Positions 16,117-25,094 of a DNA stretch of 64,000 nt are shown here, one piece after another (within the stretch, counting starts at the first letter, position 1; each line of letters opens with the position of its first letter). Source of the stretch: Camelimonas fluminis. GTDB lineage: Bacteria > Pseudomonadota > Alphaproteobacteria > Rhizobiales > Beijerinckiaceae. The position numbers were made by a program, and so were the translations under genes. Where the stretch lies: positions 1 through 64,000 of the forward strand of contig NZ_BNCG01000010.1 in the NCBI RefSeq assembly GCF_014656355.1, written 5' to 3'. Below the pieces are notes generated by a model. It saw only the letters and a program-made list of their open reading frames with translations, made no database searches and had not been told where the DNA came from.

Positions 16117-17118
16117 TCAGATCGGGGTGCGCGCCACGACCCCGCTCGCGCCCTTCTCCGCCCGGGCGCGGATCACCTCCAGCACAACGCCGTGAAAATC
16201 GTTGAGAAAAATCTGCCCCCACCAGTCGCAATAGGCATTGATGGGGGTGGCCATGCGGTAGTGGGTCGACAGGGTCAACCGGGTGCGGCCGCCGGGCAAC
16301 GGCTCCAGCCGGTATTCGCCGTCGGCGATTTTCAGATAGGCGCTGTCCACCTTTATGTGCGCTTCGATGGCGCGCGGGATCGATTCCGGACCGAAGCGGA
16401 ATGTCCAGGACAGGGCCCGGTTCTCCTCCCAGCGGGTGACGACCTCCTGGAACGTCACGCCGCCCGTCCAGCGCAGATGGCGGACAGCGCCAACGCCATG
16501 GCCTTGCAGCCGGGCGTCGATCGGCCGGGGGACGCCGACGATGTCGTGGCTGAAGGTGCGTTTCAGTTCCTGGGGAGCGATGTGGGGAATTTCCACCGTA
16601 TGGCGCCAGACCTCCTGGGGCGGCGCGGCGATCTCCATGACAGTGGTCACCTCCCCGTCCCGCTCCGGCGCCGGCAACATGGGCTCGATTGGCAGGCCTG
16701 CCAGCGGCAGCAGCACCAGCAGGCTGGCGCGGCGACGTCCGTGCAGGGTGCGCAACGCCCATGTGGCCAGGGCCGAACCGGCGGCCGAAGTCAGCATGAA
16801 CACGGGCGCGGCCATGATGGCGCAAACGCCGCCCTCGCCAAACAGCAGCATGCAAAGAACGACCAGGACTGCGATAACCGCCCAGCCGATGCAGACATGC
16901 CGCCAGATGCTGCCGACGCCGCGCGGGTCGGCCAGAATGGTGGCGACGCTGGCGACGCCCATGGGCATCAGGATCAGCCCGGAGATCGCTGGCAGCGTGT
17001 CTTTGTCGCCAAACCAGACCAGCAGGTAGATGACGAGGCCATAGATCAACGCGCCGGCGACTGCGGGAATGACGCGCTCGTTCAGGCCGGGCGGAGTGGA
17101 ATGGTCGGGCTGGGACAC
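16117..17118 (-). CDS. membrane-anchored SRPBCC family protein
   Basis: A protein of about 333 residues with four predicted transmembrane helices in the N-terminal 135 residues (for example VIPAVAGALIYGLVIYLLVW) followed by a cytoplasmic SRPBCC domain (VTTVMEIAAPPQEVWRHTVE through the C-terminus). The GTG at 17118 is chosen because the upstream frame, open to 17244, covers a tandem 16-bp-type repeat coding for a Pro/Cys-rich stretch that looks non-coding. The ligand is unknown. The gene is divergent from the GntR-type regulator gene. Confidence 0.7.
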   Translation of the reverse strand: MSQPDHSTPPGLNERVIPAVAGALIYGLVIYLLVWFGDKDTLPAISGLILMPMGVASVATILADPRGVGSIWRHVCIGWAVIAVLVVLCMLLFGEGGVCAIMAAPVFMLTSAAGSALATWALRTLHGRRRASLLVLLPLAGLPIEPMLPAPERDGEVTTVMEIAAPPQEVWRHTVEIPHIAPQELKRTFSHDIVGVPRPIDARLQGHGVGAVRHLRWTGGVTFQEVVTRWEENRALSWTFRFGPESIPRAIEAHIKVDSAYLKIADGEYRLEPLPGGRTRLTLSTHYRMATPINAYCDWWGQIFLNDFHGVVLEVIRARAEKGASGVVARTPI

Positions 17119-17412
17119 GGATTTCCGGAGGCAAGGAGGACAGGCGAATGGAGGACAGGCAAATGACGGCGGCGGGATCGTTGGAGCCGGCGACGCCCGG
17201 TTCGTCAAGTCCGCGGCGGCGCTCGTTTCCTTCCGGCGCAACATGCTCTATCCACGTGAGACGCCGGACCAGCTTGCGGTTCGGCCCCCATCAGAACGCG
17301 CGCGAGGCCCCGCCGCCGCATGCGCTTTATCCTGTTGGGTCCACGCATTTTCCTTATGAAGAACGGCGTCTTTTTCCATGAAGATCAGGCGTCGGCATTC
17401 TCCGGGCAGGCC

Positions 17413-18087
17413 ATGACGGATACACCGCGCGACACGATCGCCACGCGCATCAGCAAGGCGCTGGCCGACCGCATCATTTCGGGCGAACTGGCGCCGGGCG
17501 CGCGGCTCCGGCAGGACCATGTGGCGGATGAGTTCGGCGCCAGCCATGTGCCTGTGCGCGAGGCGTTCCGCCGGCTTGAGGCGCAGGGGCTGGCGGTGAG
17601 CGAACCAAGGCGCGGCGTGCGCGTCGCCGGGTTCACCGTCGATGAGGTGCGCGAAGTCGCCGAAATGCGCGCGGCGCTGGAGGTGCTGGCCTTGCGCCAC
17701 GCAGCGCCCAACCTCACCCCGACGATTCTCGACGCGGCCGAGGAGGCCTCACGCGCCGGCGACCGCGCCCCTGACATGCACGCTTGGGAAGAAGCCAACC
17801 GCAACTTCCACACCCTGATCCTGACGCCCTGCCGGATGCCGCGGCTGCTGGCGGCCATCGACGACCTGCACCTGGCCAGCGCCCGCTTCCTGTTTTCCGG
17901 CTGGCGTTCGGAATGGGAGGCGCCGACCGACCGCGACCACCGCGCCATTCTCGCCGCCCTGCGCGCCGGTCATGTGGAGCTTGCCGCCGCCATTCTGGCG
18001 CGCCATGTCCAATGGGTCGGCCCGCGCGGCGCCCGCGCCGCATTGCCCCGCAAGGCGAAGCCTGGCGGGGCAGCCCCGGGCCGGTGA
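17413..18087 (+). CDS. GntR family (FCD) transcriptional regulator
   Basis: A 224-residue regulator. The N-terminal winged helix-turn-helix (HVADEFGASHVPVREAFRRL) is followed by an all-helical FCD effector-binding domain at about residues 80-205, with histidines in the right places for a bound metal (NRNFHTLIL and RDHRAIL). The start at 17413 has GGGCAGG upstream; longer starts in the frame lack a ribosome site. FCD members usually respond to organic acids. The target genes are not apparent from the neighbours. Confidence 0.85.
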   Translation: MTDTPRDTIATRISKALADRIISGELAPGARLRQDHVADEFGASHVPVREAFRRLEAQGLAVSEPRRGVRVAGFTVDEVREVAEMRAALEVLALRHAAPNLTPTILDAAEEASRAGDRAPDMHAWEEANRNFHTLILTPCRMPRLLAAIDDLHLASARFLFSGWRSEWEAPTDRDHRAILAALRAGHVELAAAILARHVQWVGPRGARAALPRKAKPGGAAPGR

Positions 18088-18109
18088 ATTTTTCCGGAAG
18101 TGCGAAACT

Positions 18110-19213
18110 TTACCGGAAGTGTTTGGATAGCTTGAGGCTTTGCCCCTGGTAGTTGGATCCGCCCTCGCCATAGAGGGTTGCCGGGCGTTGCTGCATGCGT
18201 TCATAAACCAGGCGACCGACGATCTGGCCGTCCTCAATGATGAACGGCACGTCGCGTGAGCGCACCTCCAGCACCGCCCGGGCGCCGACGCCGCCTGCGG
18301 CGCTATGGCCGAAGCCCGGATCGAAGAAGCCGGCGTAGTGCACGCGGAACTCCCCGACCAGCGGATCAAACGGCGTCATTTCCGCCGCGAAGTCGGGCGG
18401 AACGGTGACGGCTTCGCGCGAGGCGAGAATATAAAACTGGCCAGGATCAAGGATCAGCGCGCCAGAGCCATCGGCGTGCAGGGGCTCCCAATAATCCGCC
18501 ACGGCGCAGGCGCCGACGCGGTCCACGTCCACCAGTCCGGTGAAGCGCCGGGCGCGATAGCCGATCAGCCTGTCCTCGCCAAAGCCCGAAAGATCGACGC
18601 TGACGGCGACGCCGTTCTGGAACGAAGCCGCCGTCCCGTCCACCACCGGCTCGCGCGCATGCAGCGCCGCCAGCTCCGCGTCGGTCAGGCGTGAATTGCC
18701 GGAGCGAAAGCGCACCTGGCCCAGCCGCGAGCCGGCGCGCACCAGGATTGGAAAGGTGCGCGGCGAGATCTCCGCATACAGCGGGCCGTTGTAGCCGGGT
18801 GGAATGATGTCGAACTCCTCGCCCTGGTCGGTGATCAGCCGGGTGAAGACATCAAGGCGGCCGGTGGAGCTTTTCGGGTTGGCCGAAGCGGACAGCCCCG
18901 GCGGCAACGCCAGCGCCTCCTGGATTTCGGCGATATAGACGCAGCCGGTTTCCAGCACCGCGCCCTGCTCCAGGCTGAAGCGGTGCAGTGCCAGTTGCTC
19001 CAGCCGCTCGCGCACCGGGCGACGGCCCGGCAGGAAGCTGGCCCGCACCCGCCACACCGTGGCGCCAAGCCGCAAATCAAGGCTGGCCGGCTGGACCTGG
19101 CCCGGATCAAGCGGTTGCTGGACGCGCACCACGCCGGCGTCGGCCAGTTCACGAATGGTCTGGGCCGGCAGGATGCCGACAGGCTGTTTGCTGTCCACTG
19201 TTGGCCGCCTCAT
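18110..19213 (-). CDS. dcd: 2'-deoxycytidine 5'-triphosphate deaminase (long form)
   Basis: A 367-residue enzyme that converts dCTP to dUTP for thymidylate synthesis. It is about twice the length of the E. coli type and contains two dUTPase-like jelly-roll units, as usual in alphaproteobacteria. The first holds the substrate motif PKSSTGRLDVFTRLI and the second DPLVGEFRVHYAGFFDPGFG. The ATG at 19213 is preferred over the adjacent TTG. It is divergent from the DUF952/pyrD pair, which gives a small nucleotide-metabolism cluster. Confidence 0.88.
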   Translation of the reverse strand: MRRPTVDSKQPVGILPAQTIRELADAGVVRVQQPLDPGQVQPASLDLRLGATVWRVRASFLPGRRPVRERLEQLALHRFSLEQGAVLETGCVYIAEIQEALALPPGLSASANPKSSTGRLDVFTRLITDQGEEFDIIPPGYNGPLYAEISPRTFPILVRAGSRLGQVRFRSGNSRLTDAELAALHAREPVVDGTAASFQNGVAVSVDLSGFGEDRLIGYRARRFTGLVDVDRVGACAVADYWEPLHADGSGALILDPGQFYILASREAVTVPPDFAAEMTPFDPLVGEFRVHYAGFFDPGFGHSAAGGVGARAVLEVRSRDVPFIIEDGQIVGRLVYERMQQRPATLYGEGGSNYQGQSLKLSKHFR

Positions 19214-19318
19214 CAAGATCGCCGCGCCCGCGGCCCTTCACAGGCGCATACCATGGGCGTATGCGCGCGTCACCCGCCGGCGAATCGGGCGCCGCCGCCA
19301 TCACCCGGAGAAACCGCC

Positions 19319-19732
19319 ATGACTGCGCCGCCATCATCCAGGAAACGGGCCCATGACCCGGCCCATCGCCCGCCCGGGGAGACGGCGCGAGACCATGCGC
19401 TTGCGTACAAGATCTGCCTGCGCGGCGACTGGGAAGCGGCGCAGGCCGCGGGCACATTCGCCGGCGTAGGCATTGATCTGGCCGACGGCTATATCCACCT
19501 GTCAACGGCGGAGCAGGTTGGCGAAACCGCCCGCCTGTACTTTCACGGACAGCAAAACCTGGCGTTGCTGGAGGTGGAAACGGCTGCGCTGGGGGCGGAC
19601 TTGCGCTATGAGGCGAGCCGGGGCGGCGCGCTGTTTCCGCACCTTTACGTCCCCCTGCCCGTCGCCGCCGTGCGCCGGGTGTGGTTTTTGACGCTTGATG
19701 CGGCGGGCGCGCCCTCGATACCGGAGTTGTGA
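19319..19732 (+). CDS. DUF952 family protein
   Basis: A 137-residue cytoplasmic protein of the DUF952 family, usual length about 110-120; the extra length is a basic, disordered N-terminus (residues 1-25). The domain is visible from [17 protein letters not shown] through [11 protein letters not shown] (family signature) to FPHLYVPLP. The fold resembles ADP-ribosyltransferase-type or antitoxin-like proteins, but no activity is established. CCGGAG precedes the ATG, and pyrD begins one base after the stop codon. Confidence 0.85.
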   Translation: MTAPPSSRKRAHDPAHRPPGETARDHALAYKICLRGDWEAAQAAGTFAGVGIDLADGYIHLSTAEQVGETARLYFHGQQNLALLEVETAALGADLRYEASRGGALFPHLYVPLPVAAVRRVWFLTLDAAGAPSIPEL

Positions 19733-19733
19733 C

Positions 19734-20837
19734 GTGACGTTCGGACTGTTTGAAGAGCTGGCCCGCAAGGCGATGTTCACCCTCGACCCGGAAACGGCGC
19801 ATGGGGTGACCATCCGGGCCCTTACAGCCATGCCGCGCCGGACGCCGCCGCCGAACGACGCGCGCCTCGCCGTGACCGCCTTCGGGCTGGATTTTCCCAA
19901 TCCGGTCGGTCTTGCCGCAGGTTTCGACAAGAACGCTGAGGTTCCCGACGCCATGCTGGGCTACGGCTTCGGTTTCGTCGAGGTCGGCACCATCACGCCG
20001 AAGCCGCAGTCCGGCAATCCAAAGCCGCGCATCTTCCGCCTGACGCATGATCGCGCTGTCATCAACCGGCTCGGCTTCAATAACGCTGGCCACGCAGCGG
20101 CGCGCGCCCGCCTGCTGGCCCGCGCCCGCGACGTCGCCGGGGCGCGCGGCCTCGTCGGCGTCAACATCGGCGCCAACAAGGACGCGACTGACCGCGCCGC
20201 CGACTATGTGGCCGGCGTGCAGGCTTTCGCCGACGTCGCCAGCTATTTCACCGTCAATATCTCCTCCCCCAACACGCCGGGCCTGCGCGATTTGCAACAT
20301 GAGGCGGCGCTGGACGATCTGCTCGGCCGGGTGCTGGAGACGCGCGACGCCATCGCCGCGCGGGGCAAGACGCGCCGGCCGGTGCTGCTGAAGATCGCCC
20401 CGGACCTGTCGCTGGACGAGCTGGACGGCGTCGTCGCGGTCTGCCGCCGGCGTGGCGTCGATGGCATGATCATTTCCAACACCACCATCGCCCGCCCTGA
20501 CACGCTGCGTGACCGTGATGTCGCGCAGGAACAGGGCGGCCTCTCCGGCATGCCGCTGCTTGGCCCCTCGACGCGGATGCTGGCCAACGCCTGGCTGCGG
20601 GTGGAGCGCGCCTTCCCGCTGATCGGCGTTGGCGGCGTCGACAGCCCCGACAGCGCCTGGGCCAAAATCCGGGCGGGCGCCACCCTTGTGCAGCTCTATA
20701 CGGGGATGATTTACAAGGGGCCGCACGTCGCCGCCGCAATCAATCGCGGCCTCGCCGATCGTCTCGGTCGCAGCGGCGAGACCCTGGCCGCCCAGGTGGG
20801 CGCCGACGCCGCTGACGTGGCTCGGGAAGCGGCCTGA
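19734..20837 (+). CDS. pyrD: dihydroorotate dehydrogenase (quinone), class 2
   Basis: A 367-residue FMN enzyme of de novo pyrimidine synthesis that oxidises dihydroorotate to orotate and passes electrons to the quinone pool at the inner membrane. The class 2 N-terminal membrane-associating extension is present ([18 protein letters not shown]). FMN and substrate segments are [41 protein letters not shown] and the phosphate-binding GVGGV. The catalytic base of class 2 enzymes is the serine in NISSPNT. Start is a GTG at 19734, one base after the DUF952 stop. Confidence 0.95.
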   Translation: MTFGLFEELARKAMFTLDPETAHGVTIRALTAMPRRTPPPNDARLAVTAFGLDFPNPVGLAAGFDKNAEVPDAMLGYGFGFVEVGTITPKPQSGNPKPRIFRLTHDRAVINRLGFNNAGHAAARARLLARARDVAGARGLVGVNIGANKDATDRAADYVAGVQAFADVASYFTVNISSPNTPGLRDLQHEAALDDLLGRVLETRDAIAARGKTRRPVLLKIAPDLSLDELDGVVAVCRRRGVDGMIISNTTIARPDTLRDRDVAQEQGGLSGMPLLGPSTRMLANAWLRVERAFPLIGVGGVDSPDSAWAKIRAGATLVQLYTGMIYKGPHVAAAINRGLADRLGRSGETLAAQVGADAADVAREAA

Positions 20838-20850
20838 GCTGACAGAACAA

Positions 20851-20884
20851 CAAACCCCGCATTCCTCAACGGAAGCGGGGGTTT
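20851..20884 (+). terminator. intrinsic terminator after pyrD
   Basis: AAACCCCGC and its near-complement GCGGGGGTTT form a strong stem with inner TTCC/GGAA pairing, 14 bases after the pyrD stop. The T-run is short (GTTTCG). Confidence 0.75.
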
Positions 20885-20999
20885 CGCCTTTCAGAGCATC
20901 GCCGCGTGCCGTGGAGAAAAGGCGTCACATCAAAAGAGAGAACGCGTCCGGCAAGCTGGATGGCGCCGGAAGCGGAAACCGGCGCCGTCCGGGAACGAG

Positions 21000-21275
21000 C
21001 TATTTACGAAAATTCATGATCCGCAGGATCAGCCAGACCGGCGCAACAACCATGGCGCCATAGACGAACCACATGCCGACGTCGCCAAGAACGGCGAAAC
21101 CATTGGCGATCAGGCGACGCACGAAACGCGCCACGCTCTCGTAGAGCCCGACCGGCGTGATATCCAGGAACGCCATCGCCGCGCCCACCAGCACGGACAG
21201 GAACACAAGGCGCGCCAGCACCGAGACAGGCGAGCCCCCCAGAAAACCCGAAACCCCGCCACGGCCTTCAGCCAT
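21000..21275 (-). CDS. small membrane protein, DUF6460-like
   Basis: A 91-residue protein with the N-terminal segment GGSPVSVLARLVFLSVLVGAA and a second hydrophobic segment VYGAMVVAPVWLILRIM, so two transmembrane helices. I recognise the pattern as that of short Rhizobiales membrane proteins annotated DUF6460. Function unknown. It is isolated between pyrD and a response regulator gene. Confidence 0.7.
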   Translation of the reverse strand: MAEGRGGVSGFLGGSPVSVLARLVFLSVLVGAAMAFLDITPVGLYESVARFVRRLIANGFAVLGDVGMWFVYGAMVVAPVWLILRIMNFRK

Positions 21276-21331
21276 CGATTCTTCCCTTCAAGCTCTTCAG
21301 CCTTGCCAACCCTGCGCCGGAACCCGGGCCG

Positions 21332-22051
21332 TTACGCCGGCGCGCCAGTTGTCCACGGCGCGGCGGCCATGCGGGCGGCGACAATCACCGCCTGCGTGCG
21401 GCTTTCCACGCCCAGCTTCTGCAGGATCGCCGAAACATGCGCCTTGATTGTGGCCTCGGAGACGTTGAGCTCGTAGGCGATCTGCTTGTTGAGCAGCCCT
21501 TCCGACAACATCATCAGCACCCGCACCTGCTGTGGCGTCAGGCTGGTCAGGCGGCGGGCGAGATCAGCCGCCTCGCGATCCGGGGCGGTTGACATGTCAA
21601 CGTCCGGCGGCGTCCACGTGCCGCCAGCCAGCACCGCCGCCAGCGCCTCGCCCATGGCGTCGACCGACAGCGATTTCGGCACGAAGCCGGAGGCGCCGAA
21701 CTCCATGCATTTGCGAATGACGCCCGGATCGCCGGCGCCGGACACCACCACCACCGGCACGCCCGGATGCTGGGCCCGCAGATACAACAGGCCGGAAAAC
21801 CCCTGGGCGCCGGGCATGGACAGATCCAGCAGCACCACATCCGGGTCATCGCCGCCGTTCATCGCCGCTGTAGTCGCGGCGAAATCACCTGCCTCGACGA
21901 TCTCCGCCTGGGGCAATATCCGCGCGATCGCCTGCCGCAATGCGCCCCGGAACAGGGGGTGATCGTCGGCAATGACAATGCGTGACGTAGTCTGCTCGAT
22001 CACGGGTTGGCTCTTTAAGCTGGTCATCGCGGGCATACGGGCCTGACCCAT
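21332..22051 (-). CDS. NarL/LuxR-type response regulator
   Basis: A 239-residue two-domain regulator. The receiver domain has the acidic pair (VIADDHPLFR), the phosphoacceptor aspartate in VVLLDLSMPG and the conserved lysine in GFVPKSLS. The C-terminal LuxR helix-turn-helix follows (LTPQQVRVLMMLSEGLLNKQIAYE). No kinase gene lies beside it, so it is an orphan here. Starts at 22036 and 22027 are alternatives because no clear ribosome site marks the first ATG. Confidence 0.87.
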   Translation of the reverse strand: MGQARMPAMTSLKSQPVIEQTTSRIVIADDHPLFRGALRQAIARILPQAEIVEAGDFAATTAAMNGGDDPDVVLLDLSMPGAQGFSGLLYLRAQHPGVPVVVVSGAGDPGVIRKCMEFGASGFVPKSLSVDAMGEALAAVLAGGTWTPPDVDMSTAPDREAADLARRLTSLTPQQVRVLMMLSEGLLNKQIAYELNVSEATIKAHVSAILQKLGVESRTQAVIVAARMAAAPWTTGAPA

Positions 22052-22193
22052 ATTCTGGAAACAGACGCGCGTGATGCCTGTCTAGCACGACCGGGCGCCA
22101 TCACGCCAACCCCACGCGACCATGTCGGGCGGCGGGCGGCGCCGTTGGCTTGACCATCCGCCCCCCATGCGTCACAGAAAGCGCGTTGCAATC

Positions 22194-22260
22194 TCCGGGG
22201 CCACGCCTCCGGCCCCGCGCCCGGTTGCATGGCGTTCGCGGGGGAAAAAGCCCGGGACGG
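22194..22260 (+). promoter_or_regulatory. possible guanidine-II-like riboswitch, incomplete match
   Basis: Just upstream of the sugE-type ribosome site, CCGGG-ACGG-CCCGG at about 22251-22264 is a hairpin with the ACGR tetraloop typical of guanidine-II (mini-ykkC) riboswitches. An upstream hairpin (GGGGCC ... GGCCCC, about 22196-22217) has a larger loop beginning ACGC, which does not fit the ACGR rule. So only one of the two required loops is canonical. Confidence 0.35.
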
Positions 22261-22285
22261 CCCGGCCCTTTGACAGGAGGGGCCA

Positions 22286-22603
22286 ATGGCCTGGGCGTAT
22301 CTTTTTGTCGCCGGACTGCTTGAGATTGTGTGGGCTTTTTCGATGAAAGCCTCGCACGGCTTCAGCCGGCTCACCCCCAGCATCATCACCATCGTCGCCA
22401 TGATCGCCAGCTTCACGCTGCTGGCCTGGGCCATGCGGACGCTGCCGCTTGGAACCGCCTATATGGTCTGGACTGGCATCGGCGCGGCTGGCGCCTTCAT
22501 CGTCGGCGTGCTGTTCCTCGGCGAAAGCCTCACGCCGATGCGCCTGCTCGCCGCCGGGCTGGTGCTGTCCGGGCTGGTGCTGATGAAGCTGGCGGAAGGC
22601 TAG
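22286..22603 (+). CDS. sugE: SMR family guanidinium exporter (SugE/Gdx type)
   Basis: A 105-residue small multidrug resistance protein with four transmembrane helices. The essential glutamate is in [11 protein letters not shown], and the SugE-type signature W-A-x-x-M-K (here [12 protein letters not shown]) separates it from EmrE drug pumps. Gdx proteins export guanidinium in exchange for protons as antiparallel dimers. AGGAGGGGCC is an excellent ribosome site. A possible guanidine riboswitch lies upstream. Confidence 0.88.
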   Translation: MAWAYLFVAGLLEIVWAFSMKASHGFSRLTPSIITIVAMIASFTLLAWAMRTLPLGTAYMVWTGIGAAGAFIVGVLFLGESLTPMRLLAAGLVLSGLVLMKLAEG

Positions 22604-22856
22604 GGACCGCCCCCGGGACAGACCCGGTCTGAACCCCGCGCGCTATATTTCCCGAACAACCTGAGCAATCTGGCCCTGACTCAGGCTCGTCGGGGCCAGG
22701 AAACCATTATCAGTTCGCCTTTGGGGAAAGGCGGACGGGCGACAGCCTCCACTCCGATATTACATCCCAAAATTGGACAATACGCCGCGAACGTGGTTTG
22801 CCCTGCATGAGGACGCCTTCCCGATGCGGAAAGCAGCAAGCAAACCGGAGGCCGCC

Positions 22857-23159
22857 ATGTCAGGCGATGAATACGTTTATGATGAAGCGACGGGCGAATG
22901 GATCAGCCCGGACGAAGCGGCGACCCGCGCCCCTGCGGGCGGCGGTCGTGTGGTGCGTGATTCCGCCGGCAATGAACTGTCTGATGGCGACAGCGTCATC
23001 CTGATCAAGGACCTGAAGGTCAAGGGCGCCAACCAGACCCTGCGCCGGGGCACGGTGATCAAAGCCATTCGCCTGACCGACGACGACCAGGAAATCGACT
23101 GCCGGTACGAGGGAATTCGCGGCCTGGTGCTGCGCGCCGAATTCGTCAAGAAGCGCTGA
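22857..23159 (+). CDS. PhnA/YjdM-like protein lacking the zinc ribbon
   Basis: A 100-residue protein whose C-terminal 65 residues (VVRDSAGNELSDGDSVILIK to EFVKKR) match the KOW/SH3-like domain of PhnA/YjdM. In E. coli YjdM the N-terminus is a zinc ribbon with CPKC and CPEC pairs; here the equivalent segment reads EYVYDEATGEWISPDE, with no cysteine at all. The ATG at 22857 has CCGGAGG upstream. The family name links it to alkylphosphonate use, but the actual role is unclear. Metal binding is not expected. Confidence 0.8.
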   Translation: MSGDEYVYDEATGEWISPDEAATRAPAGGGRVVRDSAGNELSDGDSVILIKDLKVKGANQTLRRGTVIKAIRLTDDDQEIDCRYEGIRGLVLRAEFVKKR

Positions 23160-23600
23160 CCTTCCTGCGTCAGTTGTTGCAGCGAAATCCGCTCACCCTG
23201 AACCGGGGTTTCGCTCCAGCGCTACGGCATGGCGCCTTGCTGGCGCCCGCCGGCAGCGCTCCGGTCGCCAGATGTTAACGTGGAAACGCTGCGCGGATGT
23301 CCGCCCACGGTGGTTCTGCGCTGGCTGGGGCGGCCCGCCAATGTCTGGCGACGGGCGGAATAATAGTTCCGCCGGACAGATTTCCGCATGTCCGCAGTTA
23401 TGAAGGCATGCGCAAGAAGCATGCGGGATCAATTCACACTCGCAAGAAATAGCTTCATATGCATTGCGCGCAAGTGCTGGCCAGTCCCGCCGCCTGTTTT
23501 GGAAAATTCCTGACAAACCCGTGTGTTGACGGGGTTTATGCGCGCCTGTAACCTCAAAAAATTATATTAAATAACAAATAAACATCTGGGAGAGGAAACA
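23160..23600. other. 440-bp intergenic region with a hairpin repeat and AT-rich leader
   Basis: Holds the hairpin repeat at 23181-23217 and ends in an AT-rich leader (about 23555-23585) before the tctC gene, where the promoter should be. No convincing gene was seen. Confidence 0.6.
23181..23217. repeat. small intergenic hairpin repeat, copy 1
   Basis: AGCGAAATCCG pairs with CGGGGTTTCGCT around the middle CTCACCCTGAAC. Similar units occur at 27801-27840 and 49968-50005. It lies shortly after the PhnA-like gene. Confidence 0.55.
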
Positions 23601-24566
23601 ATGATCCGGATACCGGCTCTGAAAGTGCTGGCGGCCGCCGCTGGCGTCTGCCTGCTTGGCGCATTGACTGCGCACGCCGCCGATGACTGGCCGCGCAAGG
23701 AAATTACCCTCATCAACAATTATCCGCCCGGCTCGGCCACCGAGCTGACGGCGCGCGCCATTGCCCGCAGCATCGAAAAAACCATCGGCAAGCCGGTTAT
23801 CATCAAGGCCGTTCCCGGCGGCGCCGGCCAGCTCGGGCCGGCGGAACTCGCCCGCAGCGCGCCCGATGGCTACACCATCGGCCTGGTGGGGTCGTCATCC
23901 TATCTGACCGCGCCGCACATGATGGACCTGCCGTTTGATCCCTGGAAATCCTTCGATCTGATCGCCCAGGCCGCCGAGCTGCGCTACGGCGTCGGCGTAC
24001 GCAAGGATTCACCGATCAAAAGCGTTCAGGACATCGTCGACCAGTCGAAGAAAAAGCGCCTGACTTACAGCTCCACCAGCCCCAACAACGTGCTGCCGCT
24101 GTTCCAGATGGCAAAACTGAATGGCGCCAATCTGCGCTGGGTAACGTTCGCAGGCGGCGCTGAATCCGTGCTTCAGGCGGTCGGCGGCCACGTCGACCTG
24201 ACCCTGCAAAGCGCGACGGAAATGAAGCCGCAGATCGACGCCGGCAATTTGCGCCTGCTCGCTTCAACCTCGCCGGAGCGTTGGCCTGATTATCCCGACG
24301 TCAAGACCCTGCGCGAGCTTGGCTTTGACTACATCAGCTTCGGCCCGATGGGTTACGCCTTCCCCAAGGGCGTCGACCCCAAGGTGCGCGACAAAATGGA
24401 GAAAGCCTTCGAGATCGCCCTGAAGGACCCGGAGGTGCAGGACCAGCTCAAGAAACTTGGCGTCGCGCCCTCCTACCGCACCGGGGCCGAATTCTATGAT
24501 CATATGAAGAAGATGGAGCCGCTGTTCATCCAGATACTGACCGAAGCCGGCATGAAAACCCGGTGA
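23601..24566 (+). CDS. tctC: tripartite tricarboxylate transporter periplasmic binding protein
   Basis: A 321-residue TctC/Bug-type solute receptor. The signal peptide is residues 1-26 (cleavage near AHAADD). The mature protein begins WPRKEITLINNYPPGSATEL, where family members have the loop that holds the substrate carboxylate, and continues with GGAGQLGPAELARSAPDGYT. The GAGAGG ribosome site precedes the ATG. It is the first gene of the tctCBA operon and would hand a carboxylate to the membrane part. The substrate is not predictable. Confidence 0.9.
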   Translation: MIRIPALKVLAAAAGVCLLGALTAHAADDWPRKEITLINNYPPGSATELTARAIARSIEKTIGKPVIIKAVPGGAGQLGPAELARSAPDGYTIGLVGSSSYLTAPHMMDLPFDPWKSFDLIAQAAELRYGVGVRKDSPIKSVQDIVDQSKKKRLTYSSTSPNNVLPLFQMAKLNGANLRWVTFAGGAESVLQAVGGHVDLTLQSATEMKPQIDAGNLRLLASTSPERWPDYPDVKTLRELGFDYISFGPMGYAFPKGVDPKVRDKMEKAFEIALKDPEVQDQLKKLGVAPSYRTGAEFYDHMKKMEPLFIQILTEAGMKTR

Positions 24567-24575
24567 GGCGCAGGG

Positions 24576-25094
24576 ATGACCATCTCCGGAGCGCGATGGA
24601 CCGCGCTCGGCCTGTTCTGCGCCGCGGCGGCGGCGCTCTGGCAGGCAACGAAACTGTCGCGCTGGGGTTTTGACGGCCCGGGTCCGGGCCTCTATCCCCA
24701 GGTCATCGCGACGATCTGCATGGCGCTGGCGTTGCTGGTGCTGGCGCTGGACAAGGGCGACCCGGCCCCCGTGGCCACAGACGACGACGAGGCCGTGGCG
24801 CGCTACGACATGGCCGGCCCCCAGGAGCGCCGCACCTTTCACCTTTATTTGCTGGCCCTGGCCGTGCTGGTGGCGGGCAGCTGGTTCGCCGGCTTCATCG
24901 TCACCTCGCTGGCCGTGACCATCATCTCCATGCGCTTTGCCGAAGGAGTGAGCTGGCGGGCGACCCTGATCACCGCCGCCGTCATCGCCCTGTCGGGCGT
25001 CATCCTGTTCGGCTGGCTGTTGCAGGTCAGCCTGCCGGAAGGCCCGGCCGATCTGGCGTTCCGCGCCCTGCTACGACACGGAGGGCTGCTGTAA
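24576..25094 (+). CDS. tctB: tripartite tricarboxylate transporter small membrane subunit
   Basis: A 172-residue TctB protein with four predicted transmembrane helices in pairs (residues 5-20, about 40-56, 93-125 and 133-155). It forms the small membrane component with TctA. It lies nine bases after tctC and overlaps the tctA start by TAATG, so the subunits are translationally coupled. Confidence 0.85.
   Translation: MTISGARWTALGLFCAAAAALWQATKLSRWGFDGPGPGLYPQVIATICMALALLVLALDKGDPAPVATDDDEAVARYDMAGPQERRTFHLYLLALAVLVAGSWFAGFIVTSLAVTIISMRFAEGVSWRATLITAAVIALSGVILFGWLLQVSLPEGPADLAFRALLRHGGLL

Noticed and set aside
19149-20726. 525-residue open frame opposite pyrD
   Set aside because: Antisense shadow of the clearly identified DUF952 and pyrD genes.
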